Assembly: GCA_041918155.1 (NCBI GenBank) | Contig: JAYRWH010000041.1 | Location: forward strand, 1-64,000 | Reading direction: 5' to 3' | DNA: 64,000 bases | From: UBA668 sp041918155 | GTDB lineage: Bacteria > Actinomycetota > Acidimicrobiia > Acidimicrobiales > Ilumatobacteraceae | In this document: in pieces, positions 52,317 to 60,821 of the stretch | Layout of the letters: every line of letters begins with the position of its first letter | Position numbering within the stretch: the stretch's first letter is position 1 | Translations under genes and position numbers: made by a program | The notes under the pieces: model-generated | Databases searched by the model: none | The model's input: only the letters and a program-made list of their open reading frames with translations | Told to the model about the DNA's origin: nothing

Positions 52317-53348
52317 ATGACTTCCGCACCCGTGCGCATCGGTTTCCTCGGCGCGGGACTGATCGCCACGTACCACTCCAAGAGCCTGCACGGCAGCGGC
52401 GCGCCGGTGGTGCGCGCCGGCGTGTACGACCCCGACCGCGAGCGGGCCGAAGCGTTCGCTGCCGCAAGCGGCCACCACGTGGTGGACAGCGAGGACGAGG
52501 TGATCGAGCACTGCGACGCGGTGTACATCTGCACCTGGACCAGCGAGCACCCGCGCCAACTCGCCAAGGCGGTGGCGGCGGGCAAGCACGTGTTCTGCGA
52601 GAAGCCGCTCGCGTTCACGTGCAACGAGGCCGAGGCAATGGCCGCAGAGGCCGACGCGGCCGGCGTCACCCACCAGGTGGGACTCGTGCTGCGCTACTCG
52701 CCCGCCTACCTGTGGGCCCGCCACCTCATCACCGACGCGGCTGCCGGCCGGGTGATGAGCGTCGTGTTCCGCGACGATCAATTCATCCCGATCCAGGGCC
52801 ACTACGACAGCACCTGGCGCGCGGACCGCAACAAGGTCGGCGCAGGCACGCTCATCGAGCACAGCATCCACGATGTCGACATGCTGCGCTTCCTCGTCGG
52901 CGAGATCGAGACCGTGAGCGCGCACACCGCGAACTTCCACGGCTACGACGGCATCGAGGATGTGGCGACGGCAGTGCTGCGCTTCCACGGTGGGGCGACG
53001 GGCACGCTGAGCAGCGTGTGGCACGACAACCTCGCCCGCCCGAGCCTGCGCCGGGTGGAAGTGCTCTGCGAGCGGCGCCACATCGTGATCGAGGGTGACG
53101 ACTGGTTCGGCCCGGTGAGCTGGACCGACCGCGACGGCACCACCGGCTCGCTGGCGGCAGCCGCGCTGGAGGAGGCGGTCACGCCGTTGCGCGACGGCAT
53201 CACGAACAACCCCGACGGAGCATTCATCCGCTGCGTGCTCGGCCGGCGGCCGGCATCGCCGGATCTGCACACCGCGGTCGCCGCCCACCGCATCGTGGAC
53301 GCGATGTACGCGAGCGCCGCGGCCGGCGGGCAAGCCGTCACACCGTGA
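52317..53348 (+). CDS. Gfo/Idh/MocA family oxidoreductase
   Basis: A 343-residue NAD(P)-dependent oxidoreductase. The Rossmann motif G-F-L-G-A-G-L-I-A near residue 10, the signature E-K-P-L-A in V-F-C-E-K-P-L, and the H-S-I-H-D-V-D segment with the catalytic His are visible. The family oxidises or reduces sugars, inositols and related compounds; the substrate is not known. It lies 4 nt after thiQ, so it is read from the TPP-controlled operon unless it has its own promoter, yet a link to thiamine is not obvious. Confidence 0.88.
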   Translation: MTSAPVRIGFLGAGLIATYHSKSLHGSGAPVVRAGVYDPDRERAEAFAAASGHHVVDSEDEVIEHCDAVYICTWTSEHPRQLAKAVAAGKHVFCEKPLAFTCNEAEAMAAEADAAGVTHQVGLVLRYSPAYLWARHLITDAAAGRVMSVVFRDDQFIPIQGHYDSTWRADRNKVGAGTLIEHSIHDVDMLRFLVGEIETVSAHTANFHGYDGIEDVATAVLRFHGGATGTLSSVWHDNLARPSLRRVEVLCERRHIVIEGDDWFGPVSWTDRDGTTGSLAAAALEEAVTPLRDGITNNPDGAFIRCVLGRRPASPDLHTAVAAHRIVDAMYASAAAGGQAVTP

Positions 53349-53785
53349 TCGCCCCCGAGTTCGTCGAAATCGCCGCGGAGGAGACCCACCCGCTGCGCTT
53401 GTCCGTGCTGCGCTTCGACACGCCGACCAAGGAGGTCGAGTTCCCCGAGGACACGTGGCCCGGTGCGCTCCACCTCGCGCTGCGCGTCGACGGCGAACTC
53501 GCGGCGGTGTCGAGTTGGGTGCCGCGCCCGCACGAGGGGTTGGCCGCGGTGCAACTACGCGGAATGGCCACATCACGCACGCTGCAGGGCCACGGCCTCG
53601 GCGGGATGCTGCTGGAGGAGGGCTGCGCGCGCATGGCCGCCCGCGGCGAGGCACTTGTGTGGGCCAACGCCCGCGACGGCGCGCTCGCGTTCTATCTGCG
53701 CCATGGCTTTGGGGTCGTGGGCGACGGCTTCATCGACGCCAACACTCAACTTCCCCACCACCGCATACTCCGCCACCTCCTCTGA
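53345..53785 (+). CDS. GNAT family acetyltransferase
   Basis: A 146-residue GNAT fold protein. The acetyl-CoA pyrophosphate loop appears as L-Q-G-H-G-L-G-G-M-L-L, and the C-terminal N-A-R-D-G-A-L-A-F-Y-L-R-H-G-F matches the family's last strand and helix. The GTG start overlaps the previous stop as GTGA. The acceptor is unknown. It is the last gene before the 54-bp inverted repeat, which may be the operon's end. Confidence 0.82.
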   Translation: MIAPEFVEIAAEETHPLRLSVLRFDTPTKEVEFPEDTWPGALHLALRVDGELAAVSSWVPRPHEGLAAVQLRGMATSRTLQGHGLGGMLLEEGCARMAARGEALVWANARDGALAFYLRHGFGVVGDGFIDANTQLPHHRILRHLL

Positions 53786-53803
53786 CCTGAACCCGCTCTT
53801 GCT

Positions 53804-53857
53804 CCTTTGTGTCGCGGCCGGACGTCCAACGGTGGACGTAGTGCCGCGACACAAAGG
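53804..53857. repeat. 54-bp nested inverted repeat
   Basis: Outer arms of 15 bp, CCTTTGTGTCGCGGC and its exact complement, enclose a second hairpin with 7-bp arms (ACGTCCA, TGGACGT) round ACGG. The repeat is in the gap between the GNAT gene and the small W-x-G gene. No T-run follows the outer stem, so a simple rho-independent terminator is not the only explanation; a recombination site or a regulator's site is possible. Confidence 0.8.
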
Positions 53858-53912
53858 GAGGAACCGGAGGGTTCTGCCGGTTCGGGCGGCTCGTTGTACC
53901 CAGTGGGGGTGT

Positions 53913-54176
53913 ATGCCCGTGCCTGCGCCGCCTGGGGCTCCCCCGATCCCCACCCCGAGCCAGCTCGAACGCGCGACGGACCTGCGGCAACTCGCCCGCC
54001 AGCTCCAGAACTTGCGCGTGCTCGACCTGTACCGCCGCGCCGGGCCCGACGCGTGGGTCGGGCCGATCGCGCAACAGTGCGTCGACCAGCTCACGAACTA
54101 TCGCCGGCTGATCCTCTACCAGGCCGACGGGTTGCTGGCTGCGGCACGGCGACTGGAGCAAGGGGACGAGATATGA
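53913..54176 (+). CDS. Small W-x-G helical protein (WXG100-like)
   Basis: An 87-residue protein. After a Pro-rich start, two long helices are predicted (about residues 17-42 and 52-85). They are joined by a turn with A-W-V-G-P, a W-x-G motif in the place where WXG100/EsxA-type proteins have it. There is no signal peptide. These proteins form helical-hairpin dimers and are secreted by type VII (ESX-like) systems. The next gene starts in its stop codon and would be the partner. I do not see a clear Y-x-x-x-D/E signal. The assignment is structural inference. Confidence 0.55.
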   Translation: MPVPAPPGAPPIPTPSQLERATDLRQLARQLQNLRVLDLYRRAGPDAWVGPIAQQCVDQLTNYRRLILYQADGLLAAARRLEQGDEI

Positions 54177-55711
54177 CCGTGCTCGCCTACGACCCAGAGC
54201 GGCTCGCGTCGTTGCATGTACAGATGTTGGGTGCCATCGACGAGCGTCGCCGAGTTGCGTCCGCAGACCCGGCCGCGGCCGATGCCGTGCGGGCCGTGCG
54301 CCTCGCGCTCGATGCCGTCGAGCGTACGTGGGCGCCCCTCGTGCGCGGCCTGCTCGCCACCGACCCCCTGGCCCGCAACACCCCGCACACGCTCGGCGAC
54401 ATCGCCCTGCTGCGCCTCGACGAGGCAGGTGTTCACGCGCTCGCCGGAGTACTCGCCGAGACGAACCCGTACAAGGCCTTCGAAGACCCGCAGGCGATGG
54501 CCATGCTGGCCGAGGAGATGGCGCTGATCGGCACCCGCACCAATCTCGTGCAGGCGCTGCTCGACGATCTCGACGAGCTGTCGCCGTACGTCGCCGCGGT
54601 GCTCGTGGCGCACCTCGGGCTGCACGGAGCGGAGCTGGCCGAGGTGGCCGACCGGATCGTGCAGCGCTGGTGTGACGAAGTCTGGTCGCCGGAACTCGGG
54701 GCCGGTGCCGCCATGGAGTTTGCGAACGGCACCCGCCCGAACGCGGCGGACGTGCTGTTCCCGCTCCTCGCCGCCAACCCGGCGGCCTGTTTCCGCTATG
54801 TCGAACTGGCCGGCGCGCACCCGCGCACTCTGTTCCAGGCGGGCACTCACCCGGAGATCGCCCACTACATCGCGCTCACGGCGACCGATCCGAGCCGTGT
54901 TGACACAGCCTCCGCCGGGCGCCTCCTCGTTCCCCTGCTCGATTGGTTCGCCGACGATTGGTACGCGTACTACGAGTCGGCGATCGATGATCCCGACCTG
55001 CCGCTGTTCCTCGTCGACCTGATCGCGCCCTGGACCATGCAACTGTCGCCGCTGAACCGCGGCTGGGGCCTCGACACCCACCATCAACGCCACCTGCTCG
55101 ACGCACTCCTGCACGACGACCGTGCCCTCGAGCGCCTGGCGGCGAACGCGGAGAGCGTACGCGATGGGGTGATACAACATGTGCTGACGGGAGGCGCCGA
55201 CGCGCAGGAGGAGTACGCCGCGTACTGCGGGATGCTCGCCGAGGTGATCATCCACCGCCGCTACGAGGACGAGCAGGCCCGCGCCGACGCCTGGTCGTTG
55301 CTGCTCGGCATCGCTGGCATCGCTGCCGCCCTACCCCTCGGCCCTGCCGGCAATGTCGCCGTCGGCGCGGCATTCACGATCGTCGGCAGCTTCTCGCCGT
55401 ATGACCCGGAGCGGGCCGACGACGACGAGGTGTACGTACAGAACTACACGCGCACGATCACAGCCGCGCTCATTGCTCACGAGGTCTACAGCCGCTGGCT
55501 GGCCGACGGCAAGATCCCGAACGGCACACCGATCCCGCCGATGCCCGACCCCGACGCCGAGCATCCCCTGCTCGCGTTCCGCGAGGCGTTCACCGCCTGG
55601 CTGGCGCACTTGCCCGGCGGCGCCGATGGGACGCTGGCGGACCACATCGATCGCCTCGTCGAGCCCTGGGTCAATGCCTTCGACGCGGGCGCCGAGACCG
55701 TCCGCGAGTGA
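54173..55711 (+). CDS. Unknown 512-residue protein coupled to the W-x-G protein
   Basis: I do not recognise this protein. It overlaps the small gene by 4 nt (ATGA) and is clearly coupled. The N-terminal 70 residues are helical with a W in the second helix, similar in kind to the partner. Residues 70-370 are helical and Leu/Ala-rich. Around residues 380-415 a hydrophobic, Gly-rich stretch (L-L-L-G-I-A-G-I-A-A-A-L-P-L-G-P-A-G-N) could enter a membrane. The last 100 residues have Asp/Glu-Pro patterns and E-V-Y-S-R-W-L-A-D. No catalytic motif is clear. It may be a large secreted or effector-like partner (DUF6571-like proteins come to mind), with low certainty. Confidence 0.5.
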   Translation: MTVLAYDPERLASLHVQMLGAIDERRRVASADPAAADAVRAVRLALDAVERTWAPLVRGLLATDPLARNTPHTLGDIALLRLDEAGVHALAGVLAETNPYKAFEDPQAMAMLAEEMALIGTRTNLVQALLDDLDELSPYVAAVLVAHLGLHGAELAEVADRIVQRWCDEVWSPELGAGAAMEFANGTRPNAADVLFPLLAANPAACFRYVELAGAHPRTLFQAGTHPEIAHYIALTATDPSRVDTASAGRLLVPLLDWFADDWYAYYESAIDDPDLPLFLVDLIAPWTMQLSPLNRGWGLDTHHQRHLLDALLHDDRALERLAANAESVRDGVIQHVLTGGADAQEEYAAYCGMLAEVIIHRRYEDEQARADAWSLLLGIAGIAAALPLGPAGNVAVGAAFTIVGSFSPYDPERADDDEVYVQNYTRTITAALIAHEVYSRWLADGKIPNGTPIPPMPDPDAEHPLLAFREAFTAWLAHLPGGADGTLADHIDRLVEPWVNAFDAGAETVRE

Positions 55712-55762
55712 GCGGCGGGCTCGTGCCCCGCGCCGCCCCCGTGGGCCTGTCACAATCGCCGG

Positions 55763-56587
55763 GTGACACCCGAGCAGATCGCCGCCCTGCCTCGGCCACT
55801 CGCGTTCGTGATGCCCGGTGGTGGCGCGCTCGGCGCCTACCAAGTCGGCGTGCTGAAAGCGCTCGCGGAAGCGGGCGTGCAACCCGACCTGCTGGTGGGC
55901 GTGTCGGCCGGGTCGGTGAACGCCGCGCTCCACGCATGGAACCCGGGCGTGCAGGGCGTCGCGCGCATGGAAACGATGTGGCGCGGCATCACCCGCCGCG
56001 ACCTCATGCGCATCCGCATCGGGCGCATGGCACTCGCCGTGGCCGGCCGTCATCCGAGCTTCCTCGACAACCTGGACGGCCATCGCTTCCTGCGCCGCCA
56101 CCTCGGCACCCGCCTGCTGGAACACGCGCCCACCCGCGTGGCGATCGTTGCCACCGACCTGCTGAGCGGCGATGGTGTCGCGATCACCGAGGGCGACGCT
56201 GCTCGAGCGGTGCTCGCCAGCAGCGCGTTCCCCGGCGTGTTCCCCCCCGTGGAGATCGACGGGCGCTTCTTCGTCGACGGCGGCGTGGTTGCCGACATCC
56301 CGCTCGACATCACGCTCGGCCTCGGCGCGGCGAGCGCGCTCGTCCTGAGCGTGCCGTGGCTGGCGGCGACAAAGGTGCCCAGGCACGCACTCGACATCCT
56401 GTTCCGCGCCAGCTCGCTCGGGGTCGAGGCTCATGGGCGCGCCGTTCTGCTTCGCCCACCGCCCGGGCTGGTGGTGGTGGAAGTACCTGCGCCGGAGAGC
56501 GAGATCACCACCTTCGATGTGGGCCGCTCGGTGCACATGCTCGATGAGGGCTATGAGCAGGCGACGGCCTGGCTCACGCAGGGCTGA
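55763..56587 (+). CDS. Patatin-like phospholipase (RssA-type)
   Basis: A 274-residue lipase of the patatin family, with a catalytic Ser-Asp dyad. The oxyanion-hole motif G-G-G-A-L-G-A near residue 20, the nucleophile elbow G-V-S-A-G, and the D-G-G motif in F-F-V-D-G-G-V are all present. It should release fatty acids from phospholipids or lysophospholipids at the membrane. There is no signal peptide. The GTG at 55763 has CACAAT 6 nt upstream. No partner gene is adjacent. Confidence 0.88.
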   Translation: MTPEQIAALPRPLAFVMPGGGALGAYQVGVLKALAEAGVQPDLLVGVSAGSVNAALHAWNPGVQGVARMETMWRGITRRDLMRIRIGRMALAVAGRHPSFLDNLDGHRFLRRHLGTRLLEHAPTRVAIVATDLLSGDGVAITEGDAARAVLASSAFPGVFPPVEIDGRFFVDGGVVADIPLDITLGLGAASALVLSVPWLAATKVPRHALDILFRASSLGVEAHGRAVLLRPPPGLVVVEVPAPESEITTFDVGRSVHMLDEGYEQATAWLTQG

Positions 56588-56605
56588 CTACGCCACCCGG
56601 AGCGT

Positions 56606-58228
56606 CTACGGGATCGGGACGGTGGTGGTCAGCGACTGTTGCTGTACGTCGGTGACCTGCACGATCAACTCCAGCCGCCACTCTCCGCCACGGGGGAACG
56701 TCACCGTGCCCTGGTAGTGGTTGGGGCCCTCCAAGTGGAGCGTCACCGGCACCTCCACCAGCGCGGTCGACAGCAGCGACACCCGCGCCGTCATCGACTT
56801 CACGGGCACGATCGAACCGCCCGGTGGGGTGATGAAGATGTGCACCACGTTCGAGCCGACCGCCCCAGGCCCGATCGACACGACTGCGATCAGCCCCTGC
56901 GGCGAGGCCAACTGGCCGGCGAAGGGGGCCTGCGCCGGAGCCGGGAGGGGCGACAGGGAGACGATGCTCGCCGCGAGTGCCATCACCGCCAGGCCGATCA
57001 CCGCTTCGCTGAGGATTGCCGGCCGCAGCAAGGTGGTCGAACGGCGGTGCAGCACGAACCGTGCCACCGCGGCGAGCACGAGGATGACCGCCACGAGCGC
57101 GGCCTTGAGGATGATCTCCTTGCCCCACTCGGTGTCGACCAGGTGATCGAGGCCGCCCCCGATCTTCAGCGCGCTCGCGACTCCAGTGATCACCGCGGCA
57201 GGCGCGGCGACCAGGGCGACGCGCGAGAAGCGGCGGGCGAAGCGCTGGCCCGCCTCGTCGGCGAGCGCGGTCGCGGGGGAGAGCGCGAGCATCAGCAGGC
57301 CGCCGAACCACAGCGCGATGGCCGCCATGTGCAGCATGTCGACGGCGATCCACACAGCTGAGGGGTGCTGCCCGCTCGGGTGGCCGACAGCACTGAACGT
57401 GTAGATCGTGGCGATCGCGAACGCTCCGGCGAGTGTGTTGCGCCAGCGCGCGGGCAGTCGCGAGTGCAATGCGACGAGCGCGCACCACGCGATCGCGATC
57501 CCGAGGCGGCCCTTCAGCAGCAGGCCCGTGCGGCTTCCCGCGGTGGCATTCCACACCGTCGGCGCGAAGGCGTCGCTCAGCGAGCCGGCCACCGCTTCCG
57601 CGCCGAACAGCACGAACGCGGCCGCGCTGGCCATGGCAAGCAGTCCCGCGGCGAACGGAACGAGGCGACGACGACGACGCTCGACGGCCACACCCATGCG
57701 GTGGGCGACGACGATCCACCAGCCGGCACCGATGAGCACGGTGGCGGAGAGGTAGCCGGCGAAGCGGGCGACGCCGGCCCACCAGCGCACGGACGGCGTC
57801 GCGCGCACGCCGCGGCGCACCGACTCGATGAGCGCCGAGCCGTCACCCTGGCTGGTGCTGCCGACCTGGAAGCTGAACGCGCCGTCGACCACGTGGCCAT
57901 CCGCGGAGGCGACGTGCCACACCACCGCGTACACGTCGTCACCGAGCGACGGCAGCGGCACCGTCACGATCGAGCCATCCGCGCCCTGGGTGGGATCGCC
58001 CAATTCGATCTCGCTGCTGTCGCCGCGGTACAGGCGGATGCTGGCCAGCCCGGTGTCGATGTTCTCGTCGAAGTCGAGCACGACCGCCGGCGGCGCTTGC
58101 TGCAGCACACTGTTGGCCTCGGGGATGGTGGACTCCAGCCCAGCATGGGCGAACACGGGCGGCGCCGGGGCCAACGCGAGACCGACCAGGGCCACAAGCC
58201 CGGCGCCTGCCCACCACCTGCGGGCCAT
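56606..58228 (-). CDS. CopC-CopD fusion membrane protein
   Basis: A 540-residue protein with signal peptide, an extracytoplasmic CopC domain (about 28-130), then a CopD domain with about eight membrane helices (150-420), and a C-terminal soluble beta domain (about 440-540). In CopC the copper-ligand His of the mature N-terminus (A-H-A-G-L) and the D-G-H-V-V-D-G-A-F-S-F segment are conserved. The fusion imports or handles copper at the membrane. Supply of copper to nirK is possible but not shown. The ATG at 58228 is coupled to the preceding gene by a TGATG junction; a GTG at 58231 is an alternative. Confidence 0.85.
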   Translation of the reverse strand: MARRWWAGAGLVALVGLALAPAPPVFAHAGLESTIPEANSVLQQAPPAVVLDFDENIDTGLASIRLYRGDSSEIELGDPTQGADGSIVTVPLPSLGDDVYAVVWHVASADGHVVDGAFSFQVGSTSQGDGSALIESVRRGVRATPSVRWWAGVARFAGYLSATVLIGAGWWIVVAHRMGVAVERRRRRLVPFAAGLLAMASAAAFVLFGAEAVAGSLSDAFAPTVWNATAGSRTGLLLKGRLGIAIAWCALVALHSRLPARWRNTLAGAFAIATIYTFSAVGHPSGQHPSAVWIAVDMLHMAAIALWFGGLLMLALSPATALADEAGQRFARRFSRVALVAAPAAVITGVASALKIGGGLDHLVDTEWGKEIILKAALVAVILVLAAVARFVLHRRSTTLLRPAILSEAVIGLAVMALAASIVSLSPLPAPAQAPFAGQLASPQGLIAVVSIGPGAVGSNVVHIFITPPGGSIVPVKSMTARVSLLSTALVEVPVTLHLEGPNHYQGTVTFPRGGEWRLELIVQVTDVQQQSLTTTVPIP

Positions 58229-58872
58229 CACATGATCCCCGCGGGGTCGAGGCCGTCGACCTCGGCGCGACCGAGCAGCCACGCCAGCCGCTGGCGGTCG
58301 TCGAGCACGATCGCCGCCGACGGCAGGGAGGTCATGCCCATCGGTCGCCGGCTGGCCCACAGCATCGTGGCCCGCGCCAACTCGAGGCGCACATAATCAG
58401 CCGGCCAGTCGCGCCAGGAGTAGCCGAGTCCGAGATCGGCGTGGTGCACCACCACCTCGCGCCAGCGGCGGAACGGCAGCTCGCTCGCCGGCACCGGCCC
58501 ATGCACGGTGTGGCCTTCGCCGGCCCACCCGTCGGGGGTCATCGCCGCCCAGGCGGCCTCCAGCCGGGCGCAGGCGTCGGCGACGTCAGAGACGTGTTCG
58601 GCGGCCGGGCGGGCGGCACCGGCCTCGATCTCGCCTACCCGCTGATCCATCCCGTGGGGATACTGCTCGGCCACCTCGCCACGGTTCGCGGCCTGCAGCA
58701 CGCGGGTGTGGCTGTCTGCGTTGCGAGCGATGTGGGCGAGCACGTGCCCCACCGTCCAGCCGGGCAGCAGCGATGGCCGGGCCACCTCGGCGTCGGTCAG
58801 GCCGGCCAGCGCCAACCCGAGGGCGGCATGGGCCGTCGTCGCGCCGGCGATGTCTCGGGCAATGGCGTCCAC
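58228..58872 (-). CDS. DinB/maleylpyruvate isomerase-like protein (second copy)
   Basis: A 214-residue protein of the same superfamily as that at 41584. Helix motif W-T-V-G-H-V-L-A-H-I-A-R-N with two His and the later V-V-H-H-A-D-L-G-L-G segment are the likely metal ligands. It runs into the CopC-CopD gene with a TGATG junction. The GTG at 58872 is preferred, because TAGCGT (58881-58886) ends 8 nt before it; the ATG at 58905 would start upstream of the promoter. The substrate is unknown. Confidence 0.78.
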   Translation of the reverse strand: MDAIARDIAGATTAHAALGLALAGLTDAEVARPSLLPGWTVGHVLAHIARNADSHTRVLQAANRGEVAEQYPHGMDQRVGEIEAGAARPAAEHVSDVADACARLEAAWAAMTPDGWAGEGHTVHGPVPASELPFRRWREVVVHHADLGLGYSWRDWPADYVRLELARATMLWASRRPMGMTSLPSAAIVLDDRQRLAWLLGRAEVDGLDPAGIM

Positions 58873-58880
58873 GGCCCGCC

Positions 58881-58886
58881 ACGCTA
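58881..58886 (-). promoter_or_regulatory. Leaderless -10 element of the second DinB-like gene
   Basis: TAGCGT on the minus strand, ending 8 nt before the GTG at 58872. It probably also drives the coupled CopC-CopD gene. Confidence 0.45.
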
Positions 58887-59073
58887 ACCGGGGCAGGGCC
58901 GCCATGGCCCGTTGCCACCAGTAAGGCGTCGGGCCAACCGCCCGCCGCGGATCACGTGAGTGGTTCGGCCCGCGACATCGCTGATCCCCGCGGAGACTGA
59001 TCCACACACCGAAACGACGTGGGCTGGCCCGCGCCTGAAACAGATGAACTCCAGCAGTGGATCGCCGCGACCC

Positions 59074-59853
59074 CTACCCCATCGACCGCTTCGGCACGAC
59101 GGCCACTGTGCCATCCGGCGCGTGCATCACGGTCACGCTCACGCCGTAGAACTCGCTGAGTGTCTCCGCCCGCAGCACTTCCGCGGGGGTGCCGGCGGCG
59201 ACGGCATAGCCCTCGTTGAGCATCACCAGGCGGTCGGCGTACAGGCCGGCCAGCGTGAGGTCGTGCATCGCCGACACGACGGTGAGGCCGTTCTCGCGAC
59301 GCAGGCGATCCACCAGCTCCAGCGCCTGCTGCTGGTGGCCGATGTCGAGCGCGCTCGTCGGCTCGTCGAGCAGCAGAATCGGCGCCTCCTGCGCCACCGC
59401 GCGAGCGATCACCAACCGCTGGCGCTCGCCGCCGCTCAACGTGCCCAGCGCGCGGTCGGCGAAGGCATCGAGGTCGAGCCGGCCGAGCACCTCGCGCACG
59501 AGCGCGCGGTCGTGCTTGGTCTCGCTGGCGAAGTAGCCGATGTACGGGTTGCGGCCGAGGAGCACGTATTCCTGCCCGGTCATGTCGTCGGGCATCAGCG
59601 GCGCCTGGGGCACGAACGCCACGAGCGCTGCCCGCCGCCGCGACGAGCGCTCGAACAGAGGCGTGCCGTCGACGGTGATCGTGCCCGTGTGGCGGGCCAG
59701 GCCGGCCACTGTGCGCAACACGCTCGACTTGCCGGCGCCATTCGGCCCGATCAGGCATAGCCACTCGCCCGGGCGCACGTGATCGCTGAACGACTGGAGC
59801 GCGACCGTCTTGCCGTAACGCACCGCCACTTGGTCGAAGGCCAGCGAACTCAT
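59074..59853 (-). CDS. btuD: Cobalamin/corrinoid ABC transporter ATP-binding protein
   Basis: A 259-residue ATPase with Walker A G-P-N-G-A-G-K-S-S, signature L-S-G-G-E-R-Q-R, Walker B L-L-L-D-E-P and H-loop A-M-H-D, of the FecE/BtuD family. The order with a permease and binding protein, and the riboswitch upstream, point to cobalamin. Its ATG overlaps the permease stop by 4 nt. It is the last gene of the operon; about 200 bp before the next gene show no feature. Confidence 0.85.
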   Translation of the reverse strand: MSSLAFDQVAVRYGKTVALQSFSDHVRPGEWLCLIGPNGAGKSSVLRTVAGLARHTGTITVDGTPLFERSSRRRAALVAFVPQAPLMPDDMTGQEYVLLGRNPYIGYFASETKHDRALVREVLGRLDLDAFADRALGTLSGGERQRLVIARAVAQEAPILLLDEPTSALDIGHQQQALELVDRLRRENGLTVVSAMHDLTLAGLYADRLVMLNEGYAVAAGTPAEVLRAETLSEFYGVSVTVMHAPDGTVAVVPKRSMG

Positions 59854-60821
59854 GCGACCGCCCTCCGGGAGCGCAGGACGAAGATGAACATCGGCGCGCC
59901 CACCAGCGCTGTGACCACGCCGATCGGCGTCTCGCCGCCGTGCTCGAGCACACGGCCGGGCACATCGGCCAGGATCAGGAACGCGGCACCGACGACGATG
60001 CTGAGCGGCAACACCATCCGGTACGACGCGCCCGCGAGCAATCGCACCAGGTGGGGCACCATGATGCCGACGAAGCCGATCAGCCCGCTGACGCTCACGA
60101 CCGCGGCCGTGCCGAGCGTCGCGGCGATCACCACGACAAGCCGCACCCGGCGCACGTCCGAGCCGAGCGTCGCCGCTTCCTCATCGCCCACGCGCAGCTC
60201 GTCGAGGTGGCGGCGGTGCAGCAACAGCACCACCGATGCGGCCGCCACGTAGGGCAGCACCAGTTTCACGTCGTGCCATGTCGCCGTGCTGACGCGGCCG
60301 CTGATCCAGGAGTACACCTCCTTGATCACGTCGCTGTGGCGTAACAGGAAGTACTGCTGCACCGCCGTCGCCAGCGCGGCCACGGCCACACCGGCGAGCA
60401 CGAGGCTCAACGTGCTGCCGCCGAACGATGCACCGACGGTGTAGGTGACGAACACCGCGGCGAGCGCGCCGACGAAGGCCGCGAGCGGCAGCGGATCGAC
60501 CAACCAGCCCGAGGTGCTGGCGCTTCCGTACACGAACACGAACGTCGCTCCCAGCCCGGCACCGGCCGCGGCACCGAGCAGGTACGGGTCGACGAGCGGG
60601 TTACGGAACACGCCCTGGTAGCTGGCCCCGGCGAGCGAGAGCATCGCCCCCACGATCCCGGCCAGCGCCACTCGCGGCAGGCGGATGTTCCAGATGATGT
60701 TCCAGTTGGCCGAGGACACTGAGCCCGCCGGTCCGATCATCACGCCGAGCGCGATGGCACCTGCCAGCAGTGCCAGTGCTGCTGGCAGCCACCACCGCCG
60801 CCCGACGCGAGTCGAAGCCAT
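59850..60821 (-). CDS. btuC: Cobalamin/corrinoid ABC transporter permease
   Basis: A 323-residue permease of the FecCD/BtuC type with about ten membrane helices. The R-L-P-R-V segment after the first helix, G-x-x-Y-Q-G-V-F-R-N-P-L-V-D-P-Y-L-L-G and G-L-I-G-F-V-G-I-M-V-P-H-L-V-R are hallmark sequences of the family. It is coupled to the binding protein by a TGATG junction and to the ATPase by ATGA. It works as a homodimer. Confidence 0.88.
   Translation of the reverse strand: MASTRVGRRWWLPAALALLAGAIALGVMIGPAGSVSSANWNIIWNIRLPRVALAGIVGAMLSLAGASYQGVFRNPLVDPYLLGAAAGAGLGATFVFVYGSASTSGWLVDPLPLAAFVGALAAVFVTYTVGASFGGSTLSLVLAGVAVAALATAVQQYFLLRHSDVIKEVYSWISGRVSTATWHDVKLVLPYVAAASVVLLLHRRHLDELRVGDEEAATLGSDVRRVRLVVVIAATLGTAAVVSVSGLIGFVGIMVPHLVRLLAGASYRMVLPLSIVVGAAFLILADVPGRVLEHGGETPIGVVTALVGAPMFIFVLRSRRAVA

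Noticed and set aside
58905..59007. N-terminal extension of the second DinB-like protein
   Set aside because: The extension contains the region of the -10 box TAGCGT at 58881, which places the start at 58872.
58887..59073. Possible small gene or RNA between the DinB-like gene and btuD
   Set aside because: No start with a ribosome site, no stable hairpin and no known RNA motif seen in these 190 bases.
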